DNA from: Clostridium sp.
Lineage (GTDB): Bacteria > Bacillota > Clostridia > Lachnospirales > Lachnospiraceae
Assembly: GCA_031275405.1 (NCBI GenBank)
Contig: JAISOV010000038.1
Span: forward strand, 1 to 35,671
Length of the DNA: 35,671 bases
Reading direction: 5' to 3'
Under the pieces are notes generated by a model, which was given only the letters and a program-made list of their open reading frames with translations, was not told where the DNA came from and searched no databases. This document shows, one piece after another, positions 16,701 to 24,073 of the stretch. Position 1 is the first letter of the stretch, and each line of letters opens with the position of its first letter. A program made the translations under genes and the position numbers.

Positions 16701-17814
16701 TCCATTCTAAAATCTCCCTTTCTTCGCGGCTGGACTCTTCCCATGTTTCGACCGCCTCTCTCAGAAAATCCCACGCCGCTTTCTGATCCTCCGGTAATTT
16801 TTCTTCCAATACGGAATAATCGGTCTTATGGCTGAAAATTTCTGAAACCTGGGCGGAGGCACACAATCGATCTTCCAGCGCATATCTGCTAAGCAAGTCC
16901 CCCACTTTCTCCTCATTGCCCGCCTGGCCCGGCAAAGCTTTTCTTGCATACGCGGCAAATTCTTTCCGGAAGACCATGGAAAAAACACAGCCGTGGAACG
17001 TATCCGTGACCACGGCAAGCGCTTGCGCAAAAATACGCGGCGCTTCTTCCACAGAGACGGGAAGGAATCTTCCGATCCGCTGCGCGCCTCCGATCGTGAT
17101 GATGTCCCCCCCCAGGGCTTGCGCAAACTCACAGATCCCGCGACACTCGTCCTCGGAAAATCTTCCCGCATAACCATACAGCAGGCAGTAAGGCTCCCGG
17201 GGGACGCCCGACGGGCAGGCATATCCGCTCCAGTCGGCGCACAGCACCGGATCCGGCAGCACCGGCGGACTCTGGCCAAGCAGCTCCCGCACGATCTGAG
17301 CCGAATTTTCGTCTCTGACGGAGAGCCGGTCAAAAGAACTCAGGCAGTCCGAAATCGCTTCCGATAGGTTATTTCCCCTTAGTTTCCGCAGGGTGGTCTG
17401 GCCGAACGAAGCGGCAAAGCTTATCTTCCGGTTCGCTGTGGCGTTCATGCCAAAATAATCCTCCCTGCTCGCGGCTATCTTGTTTTCCTGGGTCACGTTG
17501 AATACTTCATCCGATCCGACGATCAGCAAATCCGGCTGTCTGCCGGTTTCTTTGAATTCTCCGGAATATTTCCGGAGAAAGGTAGCCTTAAACAGCAGGA
17601 ACCTGATTTTATCGCGCAAGGAAAACGGGGAAAAGGCAACCTGCCAAAAGCGCTTGACTTTTCTCGCGCGTCCCTCGCTTGGGACGCTGTATGACAGATA
17701 GCTGACTTGAGTCCCCAGGCGCTCCATCATCCGGCCAAGACAGCGCGCCTGCCAATAGGAACCGTAATTGGCGAGCCGGCACATGGTAAGTATGCCAACG
17801 TTCATCTTTGCCAT
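16522..17814 (-). CDS. polysaccharide pyruvyl transferase family protein
   Basis: The start NVGILTMCRLANYGSYWQA, the PDLLIVGSDEVFNV motif and FGQTTL match the family. So do VRDENSAQIV, VLPDPVL, and the late VTDTFHGCVFSMVF segment. The family adds ketal-pyruvate to sugars of surface polymers. ATG 17814 overlaps the end of pssE by 13 bases (coupled). Two G8 tracts occur. One (17106-17113) is internal and in frame (ALGGDII). The other (16691-16698) is at the natural C-terminus: at eight G the frame runs about 60 residues past the domain, antiparallel in sense to the GT2 frame; at nine it stops within 16 residues; at seven it would fuse to the next glycosyltransferase. Confidence 0.85.
   Translation of the reverse strand: MAKMNVGILTMCRLANYGSYWQARCLGRMMERLGTQVSYLSYSVPSEGRARKVKRFWQVAFSPFSLRDKIRFLLFKATFLRKYSGEFKETGRQPDLLIVGSDEVFNVTQENKIAASREDYFGMNATANRKISFAASFGQTTLRKLRGNNLSEAISDCLSSFDRLSVRDENSAQIVRELLGQSPPVLPDPVLCADWSGYACPSGVPREPYCLLYGYAGRFSEDECRGICEFAQALGGDIITIGGAQRIGRFLPVSVEEAPRIFAQALAVVTDTFHGCVFSMVFRKEFAAYARKALPGQAGNEEKVGDLLSRYALEDRLCASAQVSEIFSHKTDYSVLEEKLPEDQKAAWDFLREAVETWEESSREEREILEWSGGGETDPGRGLRVRDRTRLQSREIPQAVRGQREEADLRKPGDRFDRRRVCGRFGQDLR
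16691..16698 (-). repeat. G8 homopolymer at a gene junction
   Basis: Eight C on the plus strand. The tract is simultaneously the 3' end of the pyruvyl transferase and codons 3-5 of the ATG 16705 start of the next glycosyltransferase. Confidence 0.92.
17106..17113 (-). repeat. G8 homopolymer in coding sequence (frame ON)
   Basis: Eight C on the plus strand within the pyruvyl transferase. The enzyme is in frame at this length. Confidence 0.85.
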
Positions 17815-18305
17815 AACCCATTCACCAATTCTTCAAAACGCCGGACGAATTTTTCATTATTCCAAGCCATGCCCGTTTCTCCCCTCTTTTTTTCAGCTGC
17901 CAGCTCTTTGTAATGATCGAGCGTCCAGGCCAGCCTCTCGGTATCCTCCACCACAATGATATTTCCTTTCTGTTCCTCCACCAGCCGCGCAAACTTCACC
18001 TGGTGGTCATTGACGTGTTCGCCAAACCGCGCCTGCCTTGGCACGACGACAGGGATTTTCCCCGCACGGAGCGCTTCCAGAAAGGAAGCCGGCCCGCCAT
18101 GGGTGATGATCCTATCGGCGCGCTCCATCAGCTCCATCAGCTCACTGTATGGCATAAACCGCGCATAGCGACAATTCTTCGGCTCATAACCGGAATATCC
18201 TGTCTGGATCAGCACATCCTCGCGCTTCCCTGCGTTCCATCCGTCCACCGCGCGGATCAGCCGGTCAAATTGCTGTTCATGAGTTCCTATCGTCACCAAC
18301 ACCAT
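17802..18305 (-). CDS. pssE: PssE-type glycosyltransferase subunit (catalytic, Alg13-like)
   Basis: 167 residues, the usual PssE length. ATG 18305 lies seven bases after AAAGGG. The frame stays open upstream to 18482, but that stretch lacks family sequence. Motifs: MVLVTIGTHEQQFDRLIRAV, the ITHGGPASFLEALRAGK sugar-nucleotide loop, and VVPRQARFGEHVNDHQVKFA. PssE pairs with membrane-bound PssD to form a two-part transferase, usually adding the second sugar to the lipid carrier. Here pssD lies directly upstream. The 155-base gap to pssD is long for such a pair and holds no recognisable gene. Confidence 0.9.
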   Translation of the reverse strand: MVLVTIGTHEQQFDRLIRAVDGWNAGKREDVLIQTGYSGYEPKNCRYARFMPYSELMELMERADRIITHGGPASFLEALRAGKIPVVVPRQARFGEHVNDHQVKFARLVEEQKGNIIVVEDTERLAWTLDHYKELAAEKKRGETGMAWNNEKFVRRFEELVNGLWQR

Positions 18306-18460
18306 CCCGATTCCCTTTCCGGCCGTTCCAGCTGAACGGAAGCTCCCCCTCTGCCGCAAAATCCGGCCGGCAGCGCCATATTTTTCCTGAACTTCCGGCC
18401 CGCGCCTGTCTTGAACTGGTTTCCGCGCCGCCCCGGATCTGTCCCGCGCCAGCCGCGCCG

Positions 18461-19063
18461 CTAAAAGATAGAACCCAGACAAACCGCCCGCTTATATTTC
18501 CGCGCCGCCTCTTCCCACTGGACGATGAACAGATCGGCAAGCCTGTAAACCAGCTTCCCGGTCAGCGTCAGACCATCGACGCGGTCAAATACCTCAACGA
18601 AGACAAGCTTTTTCCCCATGAGCTTTCCAAGCACGAAGAACGGAACCGCGACAGCCGCGCCTGTGGAAATGAGGATGTCCGGCTTCTCTTTGTATAGGAT
18701 CCTGGCCGCCACGGCAAAATTACGAAAAAGATTCCTGATGTTGCGGTTCGTGGGAAAACGGCAGGGAAACATCTTTTCGCCTTCTAACAGTCCCCTGGCA
18801 TCCTCTTTGTCGAACGTGACCCAAAAGCGGTCGCGTTTCTCCCAGTATCCTTTTAACAGCAGCAGGTGCAGCAGGTGCCCGCCGGAAGAAGACAGGAGAC
18901 AGATTCTGGGAGAGACAGATTCTGGGATACCATGAATCCGCTTTGCGGACTCCATGGTTCGCGTGCGCTCGCCCAACGGTTGCCCTGCAACCGTTTTGGC
19001 TGCTTCGCAGCCGCTTGGCTCGCTGCCTACGCGTATGGCACCATCATTTTTATGTCGCCGCAT
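18461..19063 (-). CDS. pssD: PssD-type glycosyltransferase subunit (membrane anchor, Alg14-like)
   Basis: The family part begins ICLLSSSGGHLLHLLLLKGY (from about 18904). It continues with KPDILISTGAAVAVPFFVLG, KLVFVEVFDRVDGLTLTGKL, FIVQWEEA and the ending AVCLGSIF, all typical of PssD. Most homologues start right at this motif. Here the frame extends 53 residues upstream to ATG 19063 through a structured repeat (18924-19047) and a 16-bp duplication. In-frame candidates are ATG 19063 (GGAGG 14 bases away) and ATG 18955 (no ribosome site), so the start is uncertain. The repeat insertion seems to have separated the gene from its original ribosome site or given it a new N-terminus. Confidence 0.85.
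   Translation of the reverse strand: MRRHKNDGAIRVGSEPSGCEAAKTVAGQPLGERTRTMESAKRIHGIPESVSPRICLLSSSGGHLLHLLLLKGYWEKRDRFWVTFDKEDARGLLEGEKMFPCRFPTNRNIRNLFRNFAVAARILYKEKPDILISTGAAVAVPFFVLGKLMGKKLVFVEVFDRVDGLTLTGKLVYRLADLFIVQWEEAARKYKRAVCLGSIF
18895..18926 (-). repeat. 16-bp tandem duplication at the start of pssD
   Basis: Two adjacent 16-bp units (minus strand CCCAGAATCTGTCTC plus T or C) encode PESVSPRICL. Sixteen is not a multiple of three, so unit number decides which upstream start is in frame. ATG at 18933 would join the enzyme frame with three units. Confidence 0.75.
18924..19047 (-). repeat. multi-hairpin repeat family, copy A
   Basis: Read on the minus strand: a GTGCCAT-like end, GCGTAGGC, hairpin 1 (GGCTGC-GAA-GCAGCC), hairpin 2 (AACGGTTGC-AGG-GCAACCGTT), and hairpin 3 (ACCATG and TCCGC arms around AAA). 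It ends at GGTAT. It matches copies B, C and D in order and orientation. Its sequence is translated in the pssD frame. Confidence 0.82.
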
Positions 19064-19142
19064 TTTGCTTTTCCGCTCCTCCCATCGCTAGAAAACGGTA
19101 CCAGACCGCTCTGAACGTCTCGCATTTTTCATCGGCTTCCAT
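19050..19142 (-). CDS. small open frame upstream of pssD
   Basis: A 30-codon frame (EADEKCETFRAVWYRFLAMG, then GAEKQNAAT). ATG 19142 lies seven bases after AAAGG. It stops right where repeat copy A begins and overlaps the first bases of the extended pssD frame. It may be a leader that couples translation to pssD, or the remaining N-terminus of a gene cut by the repeat. The family is not recognised. Confidence 0.3.
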   Translation of the reverse strand: MEADEKCETFRAVWYRFLAMGGAEKQNAAT

Positions 19143-19318
19143 GTCCGAACCTTTCTGCCCATGAGCCATACCTCATGGAGGATCCGCCTTTTTCTTCCTG
19201 CCGAAAGACCGGCTTACAGCTGACCATCCAAAAATTCGGCGTTTCCCCGCTCAGGGACCTTAGGATTTCCGTCCCGCCGCCTGACGGCCTCCCTCTGTCC
19301 GGCGCTTTCCGCCTTCCT

Positions 19319-20062
19319 TTAATAGGCATCGCAGCGCAGGAGACAGAGGAGCGTCCTGCACAGGATCCTGAAATCCGTCCCTATGCTCATTTCCTCTATG
19401 TATCTCAGATCCAGTTCCATCCATTCGTTAAACGGCATCCCGCCCCTGCCGCTGCACTGCCAGTAGCAGGTCAGTCCCGGCCTGACGCTGAGCCTCTGTC
19501 TCTGCCGGGGCGTACACTGCGCGGTTTCATAGGTGACTAAGGGCCTCGGGCCTACCAGGGACATCTCCCCTTTCAGGACATTCACGAGCTGCGGCAGCTC
19601 GTCGATCCTTGTCCTGCGCAGGAATTTCCCCACCTGTGTCCGCCTCGGGTCGTTCCTCATCTTGAACGCGGGGCCGTCCAGCTCGTTCTTCTCCAGAAGG
19701 GACTGGCGCATTTTTTCCGCATCCCTGCACATGCTCCGGAACTTATACATACGGAACACCCTGCCGTGCAGCCCGTTCCTTTCCTGCCTGTATAGGACCG
19801 GGAAGCCGTCTTCCATTGCGACCGCAAGCGCCGCCGCCAGAAACACCGGCGACAGGGCCGCCAGCCCCAGGAGCGAGGCGGCTATGTCGAACGCCCTCTT
19901 CACGAAGCGGTAAACAGGCAGCCGGCGGCCCAGCCCAGGGTACGGCCGGCCAACGTCCCGCAGAGCGGGCATAGGAGAACCTTCCGTCCCGCAGCCCTCC
20001 ATGACGTATCCCTCTATTCCGTATCCTTCCATGACCCCCCCCCCCGTTCCACATTCTTCCAT
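19319..20062 (-). CDS. priming sugar transferase (undecaprenyl-phosphate sugar-1-phosphate transferase), poly-G tract near its start
   Basis: The conserved polyprenol-phosphate hexosyl-1-phosphate transferase domain is complete: VKRAFDIAASLLGLAALSPV (membrane segment), VLYRQERNGLHGRVFRMYKF with RSM, KFLRRTRIDELPQLVNVLKG, EMSLVGPRP, and RPGLTCYWQCSGR. It starts repeat-unit assembly. The N-terminus (MEECGTGGGVMEGYGIEGYV) is low-complexity and contains an 11-G tract (20035-20045). Possible starts in the current frame are ATG 20062 and GTG 20071. The best placed start is ATG 20067, six bases after GGGAAGGA, and it is out of frame at 11 G (stop after about 17 codons) but in frame at 9 or 12. An internal ATG after the tract could give residual expression. 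Confidence 0.9.
   Translation of the reverse strand: MEECGTGGGVMEGYGIEGYVMEGCGTEGSPMPALRDVGRPYPGLGRRLPVYRFVKRAFDIAASLLGLAALSPVFLAAALAVAMEDGFPVLYRQERNGLHGRVFRMYKFRSMCRDAEKMRQSLLEKNELDGPAFKMRNDPRRTQVGKFLRRTRIDELPQLVNVLKGEMSLVGPRPLVTYETAQCTPRQRQRLSVRPGLTCYWQCSGRGGMPFNEWMELDLRYIEEMSIGTDFRILCRTLLCLLRCDAY
20035..20045 (-). repeat. G11 homopolymer near the start of the priming transferase
   Basis: Eleven C on the plus strand, the longest homopolymer I see in the window, within the first dozen codons of the first sugar-transfer gene. Confidence 0.92.
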
Positions 20063-20130
20063 TTCATGCACCGTCCTTCCCGCTTCCGGCCTTTTCCACC
20101 TGCCGCTGTCTTTTTTTAGGCCCTCCCGCC

Positions 20131-20811
20131 TTAGCTTCCATCATAGCTGCCGTAGTAGCCGCCGTAGTAGCCGTACTCCCTGCCTGACAGGCTGGCCCTG
20201 TTCAGTACGCAGCCCAGGCTCCTGCAGCCAGCCGCTGACAGCTGTTCCTTCACTCTTCTGGCAAGGCGGTAGCTGACAGCACCGCACTGTACCACAAACA
20301 GCGCGCCGTCGCAGCATCTGGACACCACTGCGGCATCGATGACGCTCCCGAGCGGGGGCGTGTCCACGACGACCATGTCGAAGACTTTCCTGGCTTCCTC
20401 CATCATCCGCCGGAACTTCCCGCTGCCGAGCAGCTCACTGGGGTTGGGCGGCACAGGCCCTGCAAAGATCAGGTAAAGGTTCTGGATGTCGGTGGCGCAC
20501 AGGGCTTCACTGAATGCCGCTTTGCCCGCCAGGTGGTTCGTCAGCCCGTATCTGACTTTTCCTCTTTTATGCCTGGACCGCATGGCGGACTTCCGCAGGT
20601 CCGCATCGACCAGCAGGGTTTTCCTTCCGTTCTGCGCAAAGGATCTTGCAAGTCCGAAAGAGACGCTGCTTTTCCCTTCGCCCGGGATACAGCTTGTGAC
20701 GCAGACTGCCTTAAGTTCTTCCCCCGAGAACTCTATATTCGTCCTGAGTGTCTTATACGCTTCTTCTGTCCTGAAATCCTGTTCTTCCTTTTTTATTTCA
20801 ATGTCCTGCAT
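20131..20811 (-). CDS. cpsD: CpsD/EpsB-type bacterial tyrosine kinase
   Basis: About 226 residues. ATG 20811 lies six to seven bases after GGGAG. It has EEAYKTLRTNIEFS, Walker A SCIPGEGKSSVSFGLA, Walker A' LLVDADLRKS, Walker B VVVDTPPLGSVIDA, and a C-terminal tyrosine cluster (YGYYGGYYGSYDGS) that is the autophosphorylation site. It works with the membrane partner CpsC (next gene upstream, 14-bp overlap) and is dephosphorylated by CpsB to control chain length and export. Confidence 0.94.
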   Translation of the reverse strand: MQDIEIKKEEQDFRTEEAYKTLRTNIEFSGEELKAVCVTSCIPGEGKSSVSFGLARSFAQNGRKTLLVDADLRKSAMRSRHKRGKVRYGLTNHLAGKAAFSEALCATDIQNLYLIFAGPVPPNPSELLGSGKFRRMMEEARKVFDMVVVDTPPLGSVIDAAVVSRCCDGALFVVQCGAVSYRLARRVKEQLSAAGCRSLGCVLNRASLSGREYGYYGGYYGSYDGS

Positions 20812-21691
20812 GGCTTTCTCCCGTTCCCTCATGCCTTAAAATGCCGGCCGGCTGCGTTTCCGGGATTGCTTCCTCAGATCCTTGCGCCTGGCTTTTCTCC
20901 GGCTCCTGCCAGTTCCATAGGGCGGCCCTGAGTATTTTATCCGTCCGTCCGTCTTTTCTCTCTGCTCTTTTCTTCCTGCTCTTTTCCTTGTCAGCCGGGC
21001 GGCTGTCCGGCACCAGCGCCAGCGTACCCATTCCCAGGTATCTCTCCACATCCTCCGCCGACTTGATGGTGTCGTCCAGGAGGAAACGTACCACGACCAT
21101 GCCGACGCTGAACAGGAAACCGGCCAGTGCGCCGGCGGCTGTCCAAAGGGGAACGGACGGCTCCGCCGGTTCCAGCGGGAGACTGGCCTCGTCCACCACA
21201 TTGACCGCCTCCACGTCCGTCACGGACCGGATGTGTTCAGCCGCCATATCCCTGATCTTGTCCGCAAGATCCCGTGCCAGCGCCGGGTCTTGATCGGATA
21301 TCGTAATGTTGATGATCCGGGTATCCGGCTCGTTCGTTACCGCCATCCTCTTTACGAAGCTTCCGTAGCCCTCTTCCATGCCAAAAAAACCGATGACCTG
21401 TTCCACCACATGCCTGCTCGTGATCAGCTTCTCATAATCCTTTGCAAGCTGTGCCGCAAGCTGCGTGTCGCTGTAAGTCAGCATACTGTCTGTTCCCTTG
21501 TCCAGTATGATATAAATGCTTGTGGTCGATTCATATTCCGGTGCTATCAGGAACGCGCTGGCCGCGAAGGCCGCGGCTCCCGTGAAGGCCGTGAAAAAAC
21601 AGATAGCCCGTACTTTTAACAAGAGCAGCCTGAACAAGCCCTGTAAATCGATTTCTATGGCATCACTGCCGCCGTTCCCGCTTCCCTCCAT
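20798..21691 (-). CDS. cpsC: CpsC/Wzz-type chain-length regulator
   Basis: About 297 residues. ATG 21691 follows AAAGGGAC. IEIDLQGLFRLLLLKVRAIC leads into membrane helix 1 (FTAFTGAAAFAASAFLIA). YESTTSIYI follows, and helix 2 is VPLWTAAGALAGFLFSVGMV after the Pro-rich EPAEPSVP. The part between lies outside the membrane. The cytoplasmic tail (KEKSRKKRAERKDG) is unusually long and charged for this family. It activates the CpsD kinase and sets polymer length. Confidence 0.92.
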   Translation of the reverse strand: MEGSGNGGSDAIEIDLQGLFRLLLLKVRAICFFTAFTGAAAFAASAFLIAPEYESTTSIYIILDKGTDSMLTYSDTQLAAQLAKDYEKLITSRHVVEQVIGFFGMEEGYGSFVKRMAVTNEPDTRIINITISDQDPALARDLADKIRDMAAEHIRSVTDVEAVNVVDEASLPLEPAEPSVPLWTAAGALAGFLFSVGMVVVRFLLDDTIKSAEDVERYLGMGTLALVPDSRPADKEKSRKKRAERKDGRTDKILRAALWNWQEPEKSQAQGSEEAIPETQPAGILRHEGTGESHAGH

Positions 21692-21728
21692 AATGTCCCT
21701 TTCCGTCTGCTGCCGGATACGGAACCTT

Positions 21729-22544
21729 TCATCCGATCCCGAAATCCCTTCCCGCGTTTCCGTACAGGAGCGCAGCCGCGTAGTCTCCTCCATGCTTTTT
21801 ATGCAGAAGCTCCCTGCATCTGCGGATGGCCGGCGTCCTTCCGCTGCTCTTATGGGCGTCGGTGGCGATATAGTCCGCCAGCCCTTCCTTCAGGATCCGA
21901 GCCGTGAACAGCCCTGCTTTTCTTCCGGACTCCCCGGTCACGGAGCCTGCGTTGACCTGTATCCGGACGCCCATGCTTTTCAGTTCCGCTGCATTCTTCC
22001 TGTCCGCCAGCATACACCCGTATCTCTCCGCATGGGCAAGCACCGGACGGTACCCCATAGCCATGATCCCGTCCAGCGCGTTCCTGATGTATAGAAATCG
22101 GTCGCCCGGCAGGAATTCCACTAAGACAAAGGGACTCCCGTTCATCGTAAGGATCCGGCCGCCGTCCAGCGCTTCCTCCATCCCGCTGTGGAACAGCACT
22201 TCATTTCCGGCGTACAGAGCCGTGCCGATCCCTCTTTCCGAAGCGGTCTCCTTTACCTGCGCCAGGCAGCTGCGGATGGCCTGCGGGCCTGCGTGAGGTC
22301 TGCCCGGTCGGTAATGCGGCGTCGCGACTATATGTGTGATGCCTTCCGCTTCCGCTATGGAAAGCATCTGCATGGACTCCTCCATGCTTCCCGGGCCGTC
22401 ATCCAGCCCTGGCAGTATATGGCAGTGCATGTCGATGATACCCGCAGGGGCTGCCTGCCCCCGTTCCCTGCCTCTTCTCCAGATCTTTCCGGTTCCTCCT
22501 TTCGTAGAGTGCGCCCCTTGACGAAACGGGGGCCTGGCGCCCAC
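21729..22544 (-). CDS. cpsB: CpsB/CapC-type tyrosine-protein phosphatase (PHP family), first gene of the polysaccharide operon
   Basis: The PHP metal motifs are present: DMHCHILPGLDDG, THIVATPHY, PVLAHAERYGCML, and YIATDAHKSSGRTP. It dephosphorylates the CpsD kinase. The native-like start would be just before IIDMHCH, but no ATG, GTG or TTG is there with a ribosome site. The frame stays open upstream through inverted repeat IR1 (RQGAHSTKG) to a GTG at 22544, which lies in a strong hairpin. If the 22497-24145 segment is flipped, the frame joins ATG 24074 of the switch exon instead, giving MFSETPYGMQDGLALRQGAH and so on. In this assembly the gene is therefore cut off from its proper start and promoter. 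Confidence 0.9.
   Translation of the reverse strand: MGARPPFRQGAHSTKGGTGKIWRRGRERGQAAPAGIIDMHCHILPGLDDGPGSMEESMQMLSIAEAEGITHIVATPHYRPGRPHAGPQAIRSCLAQVKETASERGIGTALYAGNEVLFHSGMEEALDGGRILTMNGSPFVLVEFLPGDRFLYIRNALDGIMAMGYRPVLAHAERYGCMLADRKNAAELKSMGVRIQVNAGSVTGESGRKAGLFTARILKEGLADYIATDAHKSSGRTPAIRRCRELLHKKHGGDYAAALLYGNAGRDFGIG
22497..22525 (+). repeat. inverted repeat IR1 of the invertible segment (29 bp)
   Basis: Identical, as reverse complement, to 24117-24145 over 29 bases; both sides diverge beyond this. It begins TCCTTTCGTAGAG and ends CCTTGACGAA. It lies inside the open frame of cpsB, where it encodes RQGAHSTKG. Confidence 0.97.
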
Positions 22545-22558
22545 GGCGGCACGGCCCC
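22529..22558 (-). terminator. strong hairpin between recombinase gene and IR1
   Basis: GGGGCC (22529-22534) pairs with GGCCCC (22553-22558) and the inner bases nearly pair too (TGCCGCC/GGCGCCA on the minus strand). There is only a weak T stretch. It would limit read-through from the recombinase gene into cpsB in the present orientation. It also covers the GTG 22544 start. Confidence 0.5.
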
Positions 22559-22586
22559 TCCGGTTTCTTGACCAGGATCCTGACGG

Positions 22587-23714
22587 CTAAAAGCCTGCCG
22601 CCGCAAGCTTCTGCATGTTCTCCCGCTTCAGGTCGAAGGAGGGATGGACATACCGCCCGAGCGTGATCTTTACATCGGCGTGTCCAAGTATCTCGCTGAG
22701 GCTTTTCAGTTCAAAGCCCAGCTCTACGCAGCGTGTGGAAAACGTGTGCCTGAGGGCATGGAAATTCGCGTCAGCTATGCCGGCCTGCCTCATATAGGAC
22801 TTGAACCGGTTCTGCATTGTCCGCGGCTCCGCAAAGGTATCCCGTTCTCCCGTCAGGACGAAGGCTTCCGGATCCACGCGGAAACTTTCCGCCAGCGGCA
22901 GCAGAAAACCGGGAACCGGGATCTTCCGGATGGAACATCTGCTCTTGGGGGAGGTGGTCGTGACTTTGGTCTTCCTGCCGCCGGCGTCCGCTGCCTGGAT
23001 CCGCTGCATGGTGCTTCTGACACGGAGCGTCCCGGCGGCAATATCAAGATCCTCCCACCGCAGGGCACACAGCTCGCCGATACGGATGCCCGTGTAAAGG
23101 CTGAGCAGCACTCCGAATTTTGGGGGGTCGGTACCGGCAAGTAAAAAATCTTTCAGCCGCTTCTGCTCCTGCCTGGTAAGAACACGCATATCTTTCTCGT
23201 CACCCTTGATCCGTATGCGGTCGAAATCACAGCTGCCGGAAACCTCTGCATAGGCAAAAACGCTCTTTATGACCGTCATAATATCGCGGACAGTCTTAGG
23301 CGACAAGCCGCCCTGCCGATCCAGGCGGCCGCAGGCCAGCAGGGCGGCTGCGTAGCTTTCCATCATCTCATGGTCTATCCTGCCGATAGGATAGCTGCCT
23401 AAGCGGGGCAGGATGTGTGTACTGATCAGATTCCGGTAGCGTACATAAGTTGATTCTTTGACGCGCAGCCGGGTGCTGTCCAGCCAGTACGCCGCGGCAT
23501 CGCCGAACGACTGGTCGGCCTTTTTCTTCCTGCCTGCGGGAAACGGCTGCGATACCGCCGCTTCCCGCACTTTCTTCTTCACCTCTGCGTAGGTGCCTGC
23601 ATAGACGGAGCGGTGCTTCGCTTTCCCGTCTGGGCCGTAAGAAGCGATATAGCGCCCCTCCCACCGCCCGTCCTTGCGTCTGTAGATGTTCTCTCCTGTC
23701 CGTGCCATTTTCAT
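22587..23714 (-). CDS. tyrosine recombinase (phage integrase family), likely the invertase of the switch
   Basis: 375 residues. ATG 23714 follows AGGAAAGGGA. The N-terminus has an arm-type DNA-binding region (NIYRRKDGRWEGRYIASYGP, DGKAKHRSVYAGTYAEVKKK). It is followed by a SAM-like core-binding domain (YVRYRNLISTHILPRLGSYP). The catalytic domain has Arg in LYTGIRIGELCALRW, His-x-x-Arg in FHALRHTFSTRC, His in ILGHADVKIT and the Tyr nucleophile in LGRYVHP; all are present. It lies wholly inside the segment bounded by the 29-bp inverted repeats, so it moves with the DNA it is predicted to invert. Confidence 0.93.
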   Translation of the reverse strand: MKMARTGENIYRRKDGRWEGRYIASYGPDGKAKHRSVYAGTYAEVKKKVREAAVSQPFPAGRKKKADQSFGDAAAYWLDSTRLRVKESTYVRYRNLISTHILPRLGSYPIGRIDHEMMESYAAALLACGRLDRQGGLSPKTVRDIMTVIKSVFAYAEVSGSCDFDRIRIKGDEKDMRVLTRQEQKRLKDFLLAGTDPPKFGVLLSLYTGIRIGELCALRWEDLDIAAGTLRVRSTMQRIQAADAGGRKTKVTTTSPKSRCSIRKIPVPGFLLPLAESFRVDPEAFVLTGERDTFAEPRTMQNRFKSYMRQAGIADANFHALRHTFSTRCVELGFELKSLSEILGHADVKITLGRYVHPSFDLKRENMQKLAAAGF

Positions 23715-23854
23715 AAGTCCCTTTCCTGTTGTAGGGGTGACGGTTTCTTTGACGGCGAATGGATCCTTGCCCGCTGAAGCTTCCCCGGTTTTATCCTCAC
23801 ATGGCCAGCCGCAAAAAAACCGGGGGGTCCTGAATTTTTTTCAGAAGCGGATTC

Positions 23855-23971
23855 ATGGTACCACAGTTTGCTTCGCAAACCGTGGTTCGCGTACATTCGC
23901 TTAACGGTTGCCCTGCAACCGTTTTGGCCGCTTCGCGGCGCTTGGCTCATTGTTTACGCGTATGGTACCAT
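23855..23971 (-). repeat. multi-hairpin repeat family, copy B
   Basis: 117 bp with ATGGTACCA-type sequence at both ends. Minus-strand order: ATGGTACCAT, hairpin 1 (GCCGC-GAA-GCGGC), hairpin 2 (AACGGTTGC-AGG-GCAACCGTT), hairpin 3 (ACCACGGTTTGC-GAA-GCAAACTGTGGT). It lies about 140 bases upstream of the recombinase start, inside the invertible segment. Stem sequences differ from copy A but pairing is kept. Confidence 0.87.
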
Positions 23972-24022
23972 GGGAACATAAGGTATCGCCAGCAGATTTT
24001 TGGGGACTGCATAAAAAAATGC

Positions 24023-24054
24023 TTGCATTTCTCCCAGAATTGGAGTATTATAAT
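24023..24054 (+). promoter_or_regulatory. promoter inside the invertible segment, pointing right (operon OFF)
   Basis: TTGCAT (24023-24028), 17 bases, TATTAT (24046-24051); an overlapping TATAAT is at 24049-24054. GAGG (24063-24066) and ATG 24074 follow at once. It is the only good promoter pointing out of the segment. Inversion would direct it into cpsB. Confidence 0.75.
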
Positions 24055-24073
24055 AAATCAGTGAGGCGACCGT

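Noticed and set aside
20131..20190. Repeated TAGTAGCCG-type words as a simple sequence repeat
   Set aside because: They encode the expected tyrosine cluster at the C-terminus of the CpsD kinase; the repetition reflects protein function.
23711..23950. Open frame through repeat copy B upstream of the recombinase
   Set aside because: It only reads repeat sequence and leader in one frame. It has no ribosome site, and its start lies in the hairpin region.
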